Position numbers and translations under genes: made by a program. Under the pieces are notes generated by a model. That model searched no databases, was not told where the DNA came from, and saw nothing but the letters and a program-made list of their open reading frames with translations. Of a stretch of 64,000 bases of DNA, positions 30,542 through 40,233 are shown piece by piece. The stretch is from positions 620,001 to 684,000 of the forward strand of contig NZ_CP121663.1 of the NCBI RefSeq assembly GCF_029714285.1, read 5' to 3'. Each line of letters starts with the position of its first letter. Positions within the stretch are counted from its first letter, which is position 1. This stretch comes from Rhizobium sp. CB3090 (GTDB taxonomy: Bacteria > Pseudomonadota > Alphaproteobacteria > Rhizobiales > Rhizobiaceae).

Positions 30542-31280
30542 AGCCGCATGGCAGCCTCTGCGCGATGAATTGCAGCGCTGGGCCGATGCCGGCCGAAGGG
30601 CGAATCTATGGTTTCGCGATGACGACGCTATCGAGCCGACCGAGGCGCTCGACCATCTGCTGTCTCTTGCTGATCATTACGAAGTGCCCATGACATTGGC
30701 GGTGATTCCCGCTTATACGGACGAGCCGCTTGCAAGTCGGCTGGCTAGTCAGAAAGCTCTGACCGTGACCGTCCATGGCTGGACGCATCATAACTACGCA
30801 CCGGACGAGACGAAAAAACAGGAACTTGGCCCGCATCGTCCGCAAGCAATCGTCCTCGATGAACTCCGCCGCGGCTTTGACAAGCTGCAGGCGCTCTATC
30901 CCAAGCAATTCGCGCCAATGCTGGTGCCGCCGTGGAACCGGATCGACAAGGCGCTGCTGCCCGAATTGGCTGCTTTCGGATACCGCGCCGTTTCGGTCTA
31001 CGGATTGGCAAAGCCGGATCAGCCGATTGCGCTGGTCAATACCCATGTCGATATCATGGATTGGCACGAGACACATGGCGGCCGGCCGCATGGAGAGCTG
31101 GTCGGTTATCTCGTGCGGGAGCTGCAAAATCGTTTCGACGGCAACAATGAGCCGATCGGCATCCTCACCCACCACCTTGTTCACGACGCCTTGGCGTGGG
31201 ATTTCATCGCAGCGCTGTTCGAAGAGACGGCTGCGCATGCGGCCATCGACTGGTGCCACGTTGGCGACTTCATGGGCTAG
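30531..31280 (+). CDS. Polysaccharide deacetylase family protein
   Basis: A 249-residue NodB-homology-type protein without signal peptide. The motif-1 region is NLWFRDDDAIEPTEALDHLL, the metal-binding His pair region is VTVHGWTHHNY, and LVPPWNRID resembles the catalytic-arginine motif 3. The late segment PIGILTHHLVHDALAWDF is typical of a rhizobial subgroup. GGGAG nine bases before ATG 30531 sets the start. It probably removes an acetyl group from a sugar made by the coupled glycosyltransferase upstream. The substrate is not known. Confidence 0.82.
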   Translation: MSDRAAWQPLRDELQRWADAGRRANLWFRDDDAIEPTEALDHLLSLADHYEVPMTLAVIPAYTDEPLASRLASQKALTVTVHGWTHHNYAPDETKKQELGPHRPQAIVLDELRRGFDKLQALYPKQFAPMLVPPWNRIDKALLPELAAFGYRAVSVYGLAKPDQPIALVNTHVDIMDWHETHGGRPHGELVGYLVRELQNRFDGNNEPIGILTHHLVHDALAWDFIAALFEETAAHAAIDWCHVGDFMG

Positions 31281-31327
31281 CTGCTGGAAGGCCCGATTTT
31301 ATCCCGCATTGCTTCGGGGTTGGCGCT

Positions 31328-32158
31328 TCAAAGCTCTAGCAGTTGACCGTCAAAGGATGCAAAGGCGCCCGGAAAGCTTGCTCGTGCATCCCGCTCCATA
31401 TCATCCAGTTCCTTATCCGTACGTGCCGGCGCGTGATGGAAGAGTGCGAGGCGCTTTACGCCCGCCTTCTTTGCCAGCTTGACCCCTTCCTGCCAGGTGG
31501 AATGTCCGAAGCCTAGATGTTTCGGCATTTCCGGCTCGGTGTAGGTCGTATCATAGACAGCGAGATCGGCATCCTTCATCAGCGAAAGGGCGGCTTCGTC
31601 CAGCCGACCGGCCATATGCTCGGTATCGTAGACCAGCGCGATGATCCGGCCCGCCCATTCGACACGGTAGCCGATACAGCCGCCGGGATGATTGAGCTTG
31701 GCGGTATGGATCACGATGCCCGGATGCGGCTTTAGCGTATCGCCGGCGACGAAATCGCGAAACTTCATGGTCGCGCGACAAATATCCGGTTCCACCGGAA
31801 ACCAGGGCGGTCGCATGAATTGACCGATCAGTTGCCGCGTCGTCGTCTTGCCGGCCAGATGGCCCGACCAGATATCGACGCTGACCTTGGGATCGTAGAT
31901 CGGATTGAAGAAGGGCAGACCGATAATGTGGTCGTAATGCGAGTGAGTGAAGAAGACATCGACGTCGCGAACACCGTCTTTCGCAAGCGACAGTGCCGCT
32001 TCCCGCGCACCGGTGCCCGCGTCGAAAATAATGTGTCTGCCGTCGTGCCGTATTTCAATGCAGGATGTATTCCCGCCGTAACGCTCGAATTCTGGTCCCG
32101 ATACGGGGATACTTCCCCGCACACCCCAGAATTTAAGCTCGAAACTATCGTTTTTCAT
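31328..32158 (-). CDS. MBL-fold metallo-hydrolase
   Basis: A 276-residue metallo-beta-lactamase-fold hydrolase. The N-terminal FWGVRGSIPVSG and YGGNTSCIEI, then FDAGTGAREA and THSHYDH (His72, His74, Asp76, His77) form the di-metal site; later ligands are in NHPGG, VYDTEH and FHHAPARTD. This subgroup is related to PhnP-type phosphodiesterases and to cyclic-nucleotide phosphodiesterases, so hydrolysis of a phosphodiester is likely but the substrate is open. It converges with the deacetylase gene, 47 bases between stops. Confidence 0.82.
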   Translation of the reverse strand: MKNDSFELKFWGVRGSIPVSGPEFERYGGNTSCIEIRHDGRHIIFDAGTGAREAALSLAKDGVRDVDVFFTHSHYDHIIGLPFFNPIYDPKVSVDIWSGHLAGKTTTRQLIGQFMRPPWFPVEPDICRATMKFRDFVAGDTLKPHPGIVIHTAKLNHPGGCIGYRVEWAGRIIALVYDTEHMAGRLDEAALSLMKDADLAVYDTTYTEPEMPKHLGFGHSTWQEGVKLAKKAGVKRLALFHHAPARTDKELDDMERDARASFPGAFASFDGQLLEL

Positions 32159-32438
32159 AGAAGTTTTGACACCATTCCCCTTTCCGTCAACGTAAGCACA
32201 CTTTTCCTACCGTGCGAAGCCAGCAATTTTCGTAAAAGTCATGCTCCCGTGAAAACCAAATCCTGACGCTTTATGCTTCGGACAATGTTCAACAATGGAT
32301 CGCACAGAACTAATATAGGTATGAAAGGACAAAAAAAGATAAAGCCTCGAATACAGGTGATAGATTTGGCGCCGAGGGATGCGCCGCCTCGGATCTGCCG
32401 GATGCGTTCGGGGCTGCCTTACGAAGGTCGACATGACC
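32159..32438. other. AT-rich intergenic region, no gene seen
   Basis: A 280-base gap between the MarR-type gene and the MBL hydrolase, both on the minus strand. It is visibly richer in A and T than its surroundings around 32260-32350 and should hold the hydrolase promoter. No reading frame with support was found. Confidence 0.45.
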
Positions 32439-32969
32439 TTACAGGGTTGCCGCTGACCTTGCTGCCTGTTCGTAATAGCCCGACAGGGCTCTCAGATGTG
32501 ATGCTATATTGGAAAGATCGTCCTGAGAGAGACCGGAAACCTTGGTCGCTTCGACGAGCAGCCGCTCGCGGATTTCGGAATAGCGCGTCAGCGCCTCCAG
32601 GCCCTTGTCGGTCACCTCAATCATCTTTTCCTTGCCCGTCTTGCCGGTCTTGACGAGGCCGGCGGTCTCCAGCTTCTTCACGGCATAGTTGGCGACATGA
32701 GTGTCTTCGATGTCGAGCACGAGGCAAAGATCGGACAGCGTCTTCGGCCGGCCGCGATGCCGCACGGAATGGATGATCAGGATTTCGATCGGCGAGAGGC
32801 TGGGCACGCCGGCCGCCGCCATGCAGCGCACCGTCCAGCGGTTGAACGCATGCGAAAAGAGGATCAATCCATACTCCAGTTCGGAGAGGGCCGGAGAACT
32901 GCCAACCGCCAGATGAGCGGATGACACGATCAATTCACGGGGCGATTTCCGTTCTTTTAGCTTGCCCAA
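32439..32969 (-). CDS. MarR-type winged-helix transcriptional regulator
   Basis: A 176-residue DNA-binding protein. The winged-helix region is LSPIEILIIHSVRHRGRPKTLSDLC, followed by the recognition part DIEDTHVANYAVKKLETAGLVKT and the wing GKEKMIEVTDKGLEALTRY. Such members are annotated as winged-helix or MarR family. It lies 54 bases downstream of the oxoprolinase gene on the same strand, so it is probably the local regulator of the lactam-utilisation genes and the upstream transporter; the ligand is not known. Confidence 0.82.
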   Translation of the reverse strand: MGKLKERKSPRELIVSSAHLAVGSSPALSELEYGLILFSHAFNRWTVRCMAAAGVPSLSPIEILIIHSVRHRGRPKTLSDLCLVLDIEDTHVANYAVKKLETAGLVKTGKTGKEKMIEVTDKGLEALTRYSEIRERLLVEATKVSGLSQDDLSNIASHLRALSGYYEQAARSAATL

Positions 32970-33023
32970 AGAACCCTCACATATCCGGATTGAAGAAGCA
33001 GACTATTCGTCAAAGACAATTTT

Positions 33024-36000
33024 CTATGCCTCTGGCTTGCTGTAACCGCCACCGGTCGGTGTGACGACCGTGAAGGCCTCGCCGGCCTCCAGTACCGTGT
33101 GGGCGGCGCCGATTAGTTCCTCGATCGCGCCGTCGTTTCGCCGGACAAAGTTGCGGCCGGTCTGGCCGGGTTCGCCGCCCTTGACGCCGAAGGGCGCGAC
33201 ACGGCGATGGCCGGAGAGTATCGCAAATTCCAGCTTCTCGCGGGTGCGGATGGTGCGCTGCGTGCCGTTGCCGGCATTCCACTTGCCACGTCCGCCGGAG
33301 TTCGCGCGGATGTGAAAATCCTCCAGCACCACGGGAAAGCGCGTTTCCAGGATTTCCGGATCGGTCAGGCGTGAATTGGTCATGTGCGTATGCACCGCGT
33401 CGGCGCCATTGAAGCCGGGACCGGCCGGCGCGCCGGAGCAGATCGTCTCGTAATATTGATAGGCGTCATTGCCGAAGGTGAGATTGTTCATCGTGCCCTG
33501 GGCTGCGGCAAGCGTGCCGACCGCGCCAAACAGGCAGTTGGTGACGGCCTGGCTGACCTCGACATTGCCGGCGACGACCGCAGCCGGATATTTCGGCGTC
33601 AGCATCGTCCCCTCGGGGATGATGATCCGGATCGGCCTCAGGCATCCTGCGTTCATCGGGATATCGGCTTCGACCAGCACGCGGAAGACATAGAGGACGG
33701 CAGCGCGCGTGACCGGCTGCGGCGCATTGAAATTGTCCGCACGCTGCTCCGAGGTGCCGGTGAAATCCACCGTCGCCTCGCGCTTATCCCTGTCGATCGA
33801 AATCCTGACGACGATCTTGCAGCCCTGATCCATCTCGTAGCTGAATTCGCCATCCGGCAGGCGATCGAGAACACGGCGGACGCTCTCGGCAGCATTGTCC
33901 TGGACATGGCCCATATAGGCGTCGACCACCTCTTCGCCGAAGTGGACGATCATCTTCTTCAGTTCGGCGACGCCCTTCTCATTGGCGGCGACCTGCGCCT
34001 TCAGGTCGTTGACGTTCTGCGCCAGCGTGCGCACCGGATAGCGGGCGCCGGTCAAGAGTTTCGCCAGCTCGTCTTCGCAGAAACGACCGCGATCGAGGAG
34101 CTTGAAATTGTCGATATAGACCCCTTCCTCCTCGATATGGGTGGCAAGCGGCGACATCGAGCCGGGCGAGATGCCGCCGATATCGGCGTGGTGGCCGCGG
34201 CTGGCGACCCAGAAACGAATATCCTTGCCGGCATCGTCGAAGACGGGCGTGCAGACGGTCAGATCCGGCAGATGCGTGCCGCCATTATAGGGCGCATTGA
34301 TCAGGAAGACGTCGCCGGGGTGGATGACCGGGTTTTCACGGATGGCAGTTGCGACCGAGGCGTCCATGGAGCCGAGATGCACCGGCATATGCGGTGCATT
34401 GGCAACAAGATTGCCCTCGGCATCGAAGACGGCGCAGGAGAAATCCAGCCGCTCCTTGATATTGACGGAATAGGCGGTGTTCTGCAGCGTCACGCCCATC
34501 TGCTCAGCGATAGACATGAAAAGATTGTTGAAGATTTCCAGCATTACCGGATCGGCCTTGGTGCCGATGGCCGTGCGTTGCGGCAAAGCCTTGATGCGGG
34601 TCAGAATGATGTGATCCTTTGCCGTCAACTTTGCCTGCCAGCCATCCTCGATGACAATGGTCTGGTTCGGCTCGATGATGATGGCTGGTCCGGTCACCGT
34701 CTGGCCGGGCAGGATCGTCTCGCGCAGCACGACGGCCGCGTCATGGCTTTCGCCTTGAGAATGGAAGGATGTGCGGCGGACCGCATCGGCTTCGCCTTGG
34801 CCTGCCTCTTTCCGCTCGGCGTCGATCTCGGCCGCAGCACCACCAATCGTCTCGACTTCGACCGCTTCGACCACCAGCGGCTTGTCTTCGGCGACGAAAC
34901 CGAAGCGGCGCTTGTGCAGCACTTCGAATTCGCTTCGCAGCCGATGGGGATTGTCGATCTCGGGGGAGGTGACCTCGACCGCCAGCATCGTATCCGTGCC
35001 GGCATAGCGAATGTGAGCGCGCTGGACAGTGCGGATATCGTCAGCATCAACGCCTTGCGCCTGCAGTTCCGGCACGCATTCGCCCTGCAATTCCCTGCCC
35101 AATGCGGCAATGGCCGCCGGCGCAGCATCGTCGAGCGGTATGCCAAGCGCCTTCTGTCGCGTAGCTCTGATATCGGCGAGGCCCATGCCATAGGCCGAGA
35201 GCAGGCCGGACATCGGATGCAGAAGAATGCTTTTCATGCCAAGCGCGTCAGCAACCAGACAGGCATGTTGCCCGCCTGCGCCGCCGAAGCAGTTGAGCGC
35301 ATAGCGCGTCACGTCATAGCCGCGCTGCACCGAAATCTTCTTGATCGCCTCGACCATATTGGCAACGGCGATGCGGATGAAACCGTCAGCCACTTCTTCC
35401 GGGCTGCGGCCATCGCCGATCTTGGCGGCCAGTTCGGCGAACTTGTTGCGCACCGTCTCGACATCCAGCGACTGGTCCTGGTTCGGTCCGAAGATCGCCG
35501 GGAAGAATTCGGGAAGCAGCTTGCCCGTCATGACATTGGCATCGGTCACCGCCAAGGGGCCACCATTGCGGTAACAAGCGGGGCCGGGAAAAGCACCGGC
35601 AGAATCCGGACCGACGCGGAAACGGTCGCCGTCGAAATGCAGGATAGAGCCGCCGCCGGCCGCCACCGTATGGATCAGCATCATCGGCGCGCGGACGCGG
35701 ACACCGGCAACTTCCGTCTCGAAAGCGCGCTCATATTCGCCGTCGAAATGCGCCACATCCGTCGAGGTCCCCCCCATATCGAAGCCGATGACATTGGAGA
35801 ACCCGGCCTGTTCGCCCGTCTTGGCAAGACCGACGACACCGCCGGCCGGGCCAGAGAGGATGGCGTCCTTGCCCTGGAACATGTCGGCTGCGGTCAGCCC
35901 GCCGGACGACATCATGAACATGACGCGCGCGCCCGTACGAGCAATATCAAGCTCTTCCGAGACTTGATTGATGTAACGTCCAAGCACTGGCGAAAGATAG

Positions 36001-36650
36001 GCATCGACCACGGTCGTGTCGCCGCGACCGACCAGCTTGATCAACGGCGAGACCTCGTGACTGACTGAGACCTGCTCGAAACCGAGGCGTCTTGCGATCT
36101 TGGCAACGGCTGCTTCATGCGCCGGGAATTTATAGGCATGCATGAAGACGATCGCCATGGCGCGATAGCCTTTGGTTCGCAGATCCCGCAGTGCCGCTTC
36201 CGCCGCCTGTTCGTCCAGGGCCAACTCCACCGTGCCGTCAGCAAGCACGCGCTCCCCGATCTCCACCACGTCATCATAGAGCGCTTCGGGCTTGATGATC
36301 TCGGTCGCAAAAATCTTCTTGCGCTCCTGGTAGCCGATGCGCAGCGCATCGCGGAATCCCCTGGTGGTCACCAGCGCCAGACGCTCTCCCTTGCGCTCCA
36401 GAAGCGCGTTGGTGGCGACCGTCGTGCCCATCCGCACCTCGCCGATCAAGCCGGCCGGGATCGGCTCGCCATTCGTCAGGCCGAGATGCAGGCGGATGCC
36501 GTAAACAGCGGCGTCGCGATAAGCCTCGGGATTTTCTGAAAGAACCTTGCGGGCGTGCAATTCTCCCGAGGGATCGCGTCCGACGATGTCGGTGAAGGTG
36601 CCACCGCGATCAATCCAGAAATCCCAATGACCCGCCGTGCTGTCCGACAA
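33024..36650 (-). CDS. Fused hydantoinase A/B (5-oxoprolinase type)
   Basis: A protein of 1208 residues joining the HyuA and HyuB halves, as in eukaryotic-type ATP-dependent 5-oxoprolinase. The N-terminal half has [38 protein letters not shown], and the actin-like [15 protein letters not shown]; the C-terminal half starts near residue 700 with [20 protein letters not shown] and includes the GHHADIGG region and [11 protein letters not shown]. The reaction is ATP-dependent opening of 5-oxoproline or a hydantoin. No ATG is available: TTG at 36650 has GGAGG five bases upstream; TTG 36665 and GTG 36662 are alternatives. It follows a liv-type transporter by about 150 bases. Confidence 0.88.
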   Translation of the reverse strand: MSDSTAGHWDFWIDRGGTFTDIVGRDPSGELHARKVLSENPEAYRDAAVYGIRLHLGLTNGEPIPAGLIGEVRMGTTVATNALLERKGERLALVTTRGFRDALRIGYQERKKIFATEIIKPEALYDDVVEIGERVLADGTVELALDEQAAEAALRDLRTKGYRAMAIVFMHAYKFPAHEAAVAKIARRLGFEQVSVSHEVSPLIKLVGRGDTTVVDAYLSPVLGRYINQVSEELDIARTGARVMFMMSSGGLTAADMFQGKDAILSGPAGGVVGLAKTGEQAGFSNVIGFDMGGTSTDVAHFDGEYERAFETEVAGVRVRAPMMLIHTVAAGGGSILHFDGDRFRVGPDSAGAFPGPACYRNGGPLAVTDANVMTGKLLPEFFPAIFGPNQDQSLDVETVRNKFAELAAKIGDGRSPEEVADGFIRIAVANMVEAIKKISVQRGYDVTRYALNCFGGAGGQHACLVADALGMKSILLHPMSGLLSAYGMGLADIRATRQKALGIPLDDAAPAAIAALGRELQGECVPELQAQGVDADDIRTVQRAHIRYAGTDTMLAVEVTSPEIDNPHRLRSEFEVLHKRRFGFVAEDKPLVVEAVEVETIGGAAAEIDAERKEAGQGEADAVRRTSFHSQGESHDAAVVLRETILPGQTVTGPAIIIEPNQTIVIEDGWQAKLTAKDHIILTRIKALPQRTAIGTKADPVMLEIFNNLFMSIAEQMGVTLQNTAYSVNIKERLDFSCAVFDAEGNLVANAPHMPVHLGSMDASVATAIRENPVIHPGDVFLINAPYNGGTHLPDLTVCTPVFDDAGKDIRFWVASRGHHADIGGISPGSMSPLATHIEEEGVYIDNFKLLDRGRFCEDELAKLLTGARYPVRTLAQNVNDLKAQVAANEKGVAELKKMIVHFGEEVVDAYMGHVQDNAAESVRRVLDRLPDGEFSYEMDQGCKIVVRISIDRDKREATVDFTGTSEQRADNFNAPQPVTRAAVLYVFRVLVEADIPMNAGCLRPIRIIIPEGTMLTPKYPAAVVAGNVEVSQAVTNCLFGAVGTLAAAQGTMNNLTFGNDAYQYYETICSGAPAGPGFNGADAVHTHMTNSRLTDPEILETRFPVVLEDFHIRANSGGRGKWNAGNGTQRTIRTREKLEFAILSGHRRVAPFGVKGGEPGQTGRNFVRRNDGAIEELIGAAHTVLEAGEAFTVVTPTGGGYSKPEA

Positions 36651-36797
36651 GATTGCCTCCACCAAACCGCCTAATTTTCATTTATAAAATATCGATAAAT
36701 CGTCGATGTTTTGTCGTCAATGATGAATCGAGCTTAAGACCGATTAGACCAGAGTGGATAGGCCCCAGCGGGCTTGCGGCAACGTCGGCGGATTTGT

Positions 36798-37514
36798 TCA
36801 GTGCAGGCCGCCGACCCCAAGCAGGCGTTCAACGGCGCTATGATCCCGGGAAAGCGCATCGGGCGTCCCTTGCCAAGCCAGCCGTCCACGCTCGAGGATG
36901 ATGACCTGATCGGCGAAATCCAGTGCGCTTTGAATGCGCTGTTCGACGAGCAGGATGGTCATGTCGCCGGTCTTGGCGAGATTGGCGAAGGCGACCATCA
37001 GCTCTTCACAGATGACAGGCGCCAGCCCTTCCAGGGGTTCGTCGAGGAGGAGCGCGGAGGGACGGCCGAGAATGGTCCGCGCCGTCGACAGCATCTGCTG
37101 TTCTCCGCCGGAAAGCTGGTTACCGAGATTTCGGCGACGTTCCTTGAGGCGGGGAAACATGTCATAGGCTTCCTGCAAGGCAGTCTTCGGGCGGCCCTTC
37201 AAGCCGACGCAGAGGTTTTCCTCGACCGTCAGCGTCGGGAAAACATCGCGTGTCTGCGGCACGTAGCCGAGACCGTGATGTGCCCGCTTGGCACTCGGCA
37301 GGCCGGTTACATCGGAGCTGCCCAGGCGAATGCGGCCTTCATAGCGGCGCGTCTGGCCGGCAAGCGTTGCAAGCAGCGTCGTCTTGCCCATGCCGTTGCG
37401 GCCGAGCACAGCAAGCCGCGCACCGGCGGGAACGGAAAAGGAGATACCTTCGAGTACGCGCGTCGGCCCATAGCCGGCGCACAGATTTTCCACCTCAAGC
37501 GGCGTGGCCGGCAT
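36798..37514 (-). CDS. livF: Branched-chain-type ABC transporter ATP-binding protein LivF
   Basis: A 238-residue ATPase. Walker A is GRNGMGKTT, the Q-loop GLGYVPQTRDVFPTLTVEENL is the LivF hallmark, the signature LSGGEQQM and Walker B LLLDEPLEGLAP follow. ATG 37514 overlaps the end of livG by 20 bases; longer starts would extend into livG antisense-like sequence. It partners LivG to energise the LivHM-type permeases. Placement just upstream of the oxoprolinase gene suggests that the system imports its substrate rather than leucine (inference). Confidence 0.9.
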   Translation of the reverse strand: MPATPLEVENLCAGYGPTRVLEGISFSVPAGARLAVLGRNGMGKTTLLATLAGQTRRYEGRIRLGSSDVTGLPSAKRAHHGLGYVPQTRDVFPTLTVEENLCVGLKGRPKTALQEAYDMFPRLKERRRNLGNQLSGGEQQMLSTARTILGRPSALLLDEPLEGLAPVICEELMVAFANLAKTGDMTILLVEQRIQSALDFADQVIILERGRLAWQGTPDALSRDHSAVERLLGVGGLH

Positions 37515-38259
37515 TGGCGTAGCTCCCCAGATAAGCTTCGCGCACCCGTGCATCCCTGGTGACGTCGGCAGGCGAGCCGTCGAAAATGATGGTGCCGGCG
37601 GCGAGCACCACGACACGCTTGGCGAAGCGGAAAACCAGATCCATGTCATGCTCGATCATCAGCACGGCGAGATCAGCAGGCAGATCGGCGAGCGCCTGTT
37701 CGATGCGGCCGGTATCGCTCTGCGGCACGCCGGCGGCGGGTTCGTCGAGCAGCAGCACCTTCGGCTTCAACGCCATGGCAACGGCGATCTCCAAGAGCCG
37801 CTGCTGGCCGTAGGCGATCTCGCTGACCTTGCGATGCATCAGATCGGCGAGGCCAAGCGTGCCGAGCAGATCGCCGGTCTCGGCCATGACATCGCGCATG
37901 GCGAGGAAATTGCCGAACATGCGGCCGGAGCGGCCGGAACGCTGCAAGATGGCGAGACCGACATGCTCAGCCGGCGTCATGTCCTGAAAAAGCCGCGTCA
38001 CCTGGAACGAGCGCACCAGTCCGCGCCGGACACGGCCGATGGCATCGACTTTGGTCACCGTCTCGCCGCCAAGTCGGACTGCACCGGAATCCGGCCGCAG
38101 ATTGCCGGTGACCAGATTGACGAAAGTGGTCTTGCCCGCGCCGTTCGGCCCGATCAGCGCCACACGATCGCCGGGCGCCATCGACAGGCTGACATCGTTG
38201 GTCACCGCCAGGCCGCCGAAAGCCTTCTTCAGATGATCGACCTCGAAAATCGGGCTCAT
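37495..38259 (-). CDS. livG: Branched-chain-type ABC transporter ATP-binding protein LivG
   Basis: A 254-residue ATPase: Walker A GPNGAGKTT, then RSFQVTRLFQDMTPAEHV, signature variant IAYGQQRLLEIA (the YGQQR form usual in LivG), Walker B LLLDEPAAGVP and the H-loop IEHDMDLVF. ATG 38259 overlaps the livM stop as ATGA. It forms a heterodimer with LivF in the HAAT-type importer. Confidence 0.9.
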   Translation of the reverse strand: MSPIFEVDHLKKAFGGLAVTNDVSLSMAPGDRVALIGPNGAGKTTFVNLVTGNLRPDSGAVRLGGETVTKVDAIGRVRRGLVRSFQVTRLFQDMTPAEHVGLAILQRSGRSGRMFGNFLAMRDVMAETGDLLGTLGLADLMHRKVSEIAYGQQRLLEIAVAMALKPKVLLLDEPAAGVPQSDTGRIEQALADLPADLAVLMIEHDMDLVFRFAKRVVVLAAGTIIFDGSPADVTRDARVREAYLGSYANAGHAA

Positions 38260-39260
38260 GACCGGACCTCCCGCCTGCGTGCGACATAGGCTGCGGCCGT
38301 GCCGTAGATGCCTTTCGGCGCGAACAAGACGACCAGGATCAGCAGCAGGCCAACGATGGTCAGCCAATGGAAAGGATTGGCGGCCGAGACATAGTTTTCG
38401 AACAGCATGAAGATCACCGTGCCGGCGAGCGCGCCAAATAGCGAGCCGGTGCCCCCAAGTACGAGCATGACCAGCGCTTCGGCCGACTGCGTGAAGGAGA
38501 GGCTGTCGAGGCCGACCACCTGCGTGGAGATTGCATTCAGCGCACCGCCAATGCCGGCGACGGCTCCGGAAATGACATACATCTTGATCAAAGCTGCCTT
38601 CGGCGAGGCGCCCATGGCGCGGATGCGCAGAGAATCTTCTTTAATGCCGCGGCAGAGCATGCCGAATGGAGACCGTACGAGAAAACGCAGCAGCACCAAT
38701 ACGATCAGCAGAAGTATTACAGCATAAATATAGGCCGTATGCCCATAGAGATCGAATTCGAACAGGCCGAACAGCGGATCGGTGGAGATGCCGGAAAGAC
38801 CGTCGCTGCCACCGGTCCAATTTGAGGCCTTGTTGGCAAATTCATGGAAGAGATAGATCAGCGCGATCGACAGAACGAGCTGCGGCAAGCCTTGTGCTCT
38901 GAGGATGACGATGCCGCAGATCAATCCGGCTATCGCTCCACCAATGATGCCGGCTAGCGTCATCAGCAGCGGATCGTTGATGCCGAAATGCGCGGAAACG
39001 ATACCTGCGGCATAGGCGCCGGCGCCGAAGAGAGCCGCATGACCGAGCGTCGCCACGCCGCAATAGCCGGTCACCAGATCGAGCGACAAGACTAAGAGGG
39101 CTATGGCGATCAACCGTGTCAGAAGCGCGAGATTGTCGGGAAACAGCAAATAGCCGGCAGCCGCCAACACAAGAATAACCGCTATGGCGAAGGCGTCGCG
39201 ACCGAGTGCCCGGCGTTTGCTGTTGGCGGCGACGGCCGCGCTCTCCATGATCAGCGCCAT
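38256..39260 (-). CDS. livM: Branched-chain-type ABC transporter permease LivM
   Basis: A 334-residue inner-membrane permease with eight to ten hydrophobic segments. The LivM signature DLVTGYCGVATLGHAALFGAGAY is near residues 60-85 and the coupling-loop region SPFGMLCRGIKEDSLRIRAMG near 210. ATG 39260 lies one base after the livH stop with AAGG about ten bases upstream. Part of the same operon as livH, livG and livF. Confidence 0.9.
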   Translation of the reverse strand: MALIMESAAVAANSKRRALGRDAFAIAVILVLAAAGYLLFPDNLALLTRLIAIALLVLSLDLVTGYCGVATLGHAALFGAGAYAAGIVSAHFGINDPLLMTLAGIIGGAIAGLICGIVILRAQGLPQLVLSIALIYLFHEFANKASNWTGGSDGLSGISTDPLFGLFEFDLYGHTAYIYAVILLLIVLVLLRFLVRSPFGMLCRGIKEDSLRIRAMGASPKAALIKMYVISGAVAGIGGALNAISTQVVGLDSLSFTQSAEALVMLVLGGTGSLFGALAGTVIFMLFENYVSAANPFHWLTIVGLLLILVVLFAPKGIYGTAAAYVARRREVRS

Positions 39261-39261
39261 A

Positions 39262-40125
39262 TTACTTCGCCCTTCCGGCAAGACCGCGCGGGAAGACGCA
39301 GACAATCGCGATCACGGCAAGATAGAAGAAGAATTCGCCATATTCCGGCATCAGATAACGGCCGGTCGTATCTATGCAGCCGAGGATGAGGCAGGCAAGC
39401 AGCGCCCCGGAAATCGAGCCGGCCCCGCCGACCGAAACGACCACAAGGAAGGTCACCATATAACGCAGGGCATAATAGGGCTCGACCGGCAACAACTCGG
39501 CGCCGACAACACCGCCTAAGGCGGCAAGTCCGACGGCGACGGCGAAGCTGACGGCATAGACGATCTCCGTGCGCACACCGAGGGCGGCGGCCATCGAGGC
39601 ATTGTCGACCGACGCACGGAGCTTCACGCCGAACAAGGTCTTCTCGATCGTGTACCACAACGCCAGCGCGACAATGAGGCCGCAGATAATTGCGAAGAGA
39701 CGATGCGTACCGATGGTGCGGAAGCCGAGATTGACGGAGCCCTGCAGCTCGCTCGGCAGGGGAATGGTCTTCAAAGTCGGGCCGAAGACATAATTGGCCA
39801 TACCGATAATGCAGAAGGTGATGCCGATCGTCATCAGCACTTGCGTCAATTCCGGCGCGCCATAGATGCGGCGATAAAGCAGCCGCTCGATCGGGATGGA
39901 GATGATCACCGTGCCCACGACGGCGAGCAGCACCGCAGCCGCATAGCCCATGCCAAGATCGCGCGCCGCATAGGAGGCGATGTAGCCGCCGATCATCGCG
40001 AAGGCGCCATGTGCCAGGTTGACGACGCGCATCAGCCCCATGGTGATGGAGAGGCCGATGGAAATCACGAACAGCACCATGCCGTAGGCGAGGGCATCCA
40101 CTGCTATGCTAAGCACGGTTTGCAT
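39262..40125 (-). CDS. livH: Branched-chain-type ABC transporter permease LivH
   Basis: A 287-residue permease with the LivH motif GLSITMGLMRVVNLAHGAFAMIGGY near the N-terminus and the coupling loop FGVKLRASVDNASMAAALG. About eight hydrophobic segments. The frame continues upstream to 40188, but the family begins at MQTVLS, so ATG 40125 is used. It lies 108 bases after the binding-protein gene. Confidence 0.9.
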   Translation of the reverse strand: MQTVLSIAVDALAYGMVLFVISIGLSITMGLMRVVNLAHGAFAMIGGYIASYAARDLGMGYAAAVLLAVVGTVIISIPIERLLYRRIYGAPELTQVLMTIGITFCIIGMANYVFGPTLKTIPLPSELQGSVNLGFRTIGTHRLFAIICGLIVALALWYTIEKTLFGVKLRASVDNASMAAALGVRTEIVYAVSFAVAVGLAALGGVVGAELLPVEPYYALRYMVTFLVVVSVGGAGSISGALLACLILGCIDTTGRYLMPEYGEFFFYLAVIAIVCVFPRGLAGRAK

Positions 40126-40233
40126 GGTGCTGGGTCCGATTACCCTTTCTGCTCCTACCTTAATCCTCCTCCATAGGAGCGGGAGCAAGCCGCCCGCTTC
40201 TAATCAATCCGGAGAATGGGACGGAGGCCGACC

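Noticed and set aside
33384..36068. 894-codon open frame on the plus strand, opposite the oxoprolinase gene
   Set aside because: It is the reverse complement of a well-conserved enzyme; the protein has shadow composition (rich in Arg, Asp, His, Gly) and no domain features. High-GC genes often leave such antisense frames.
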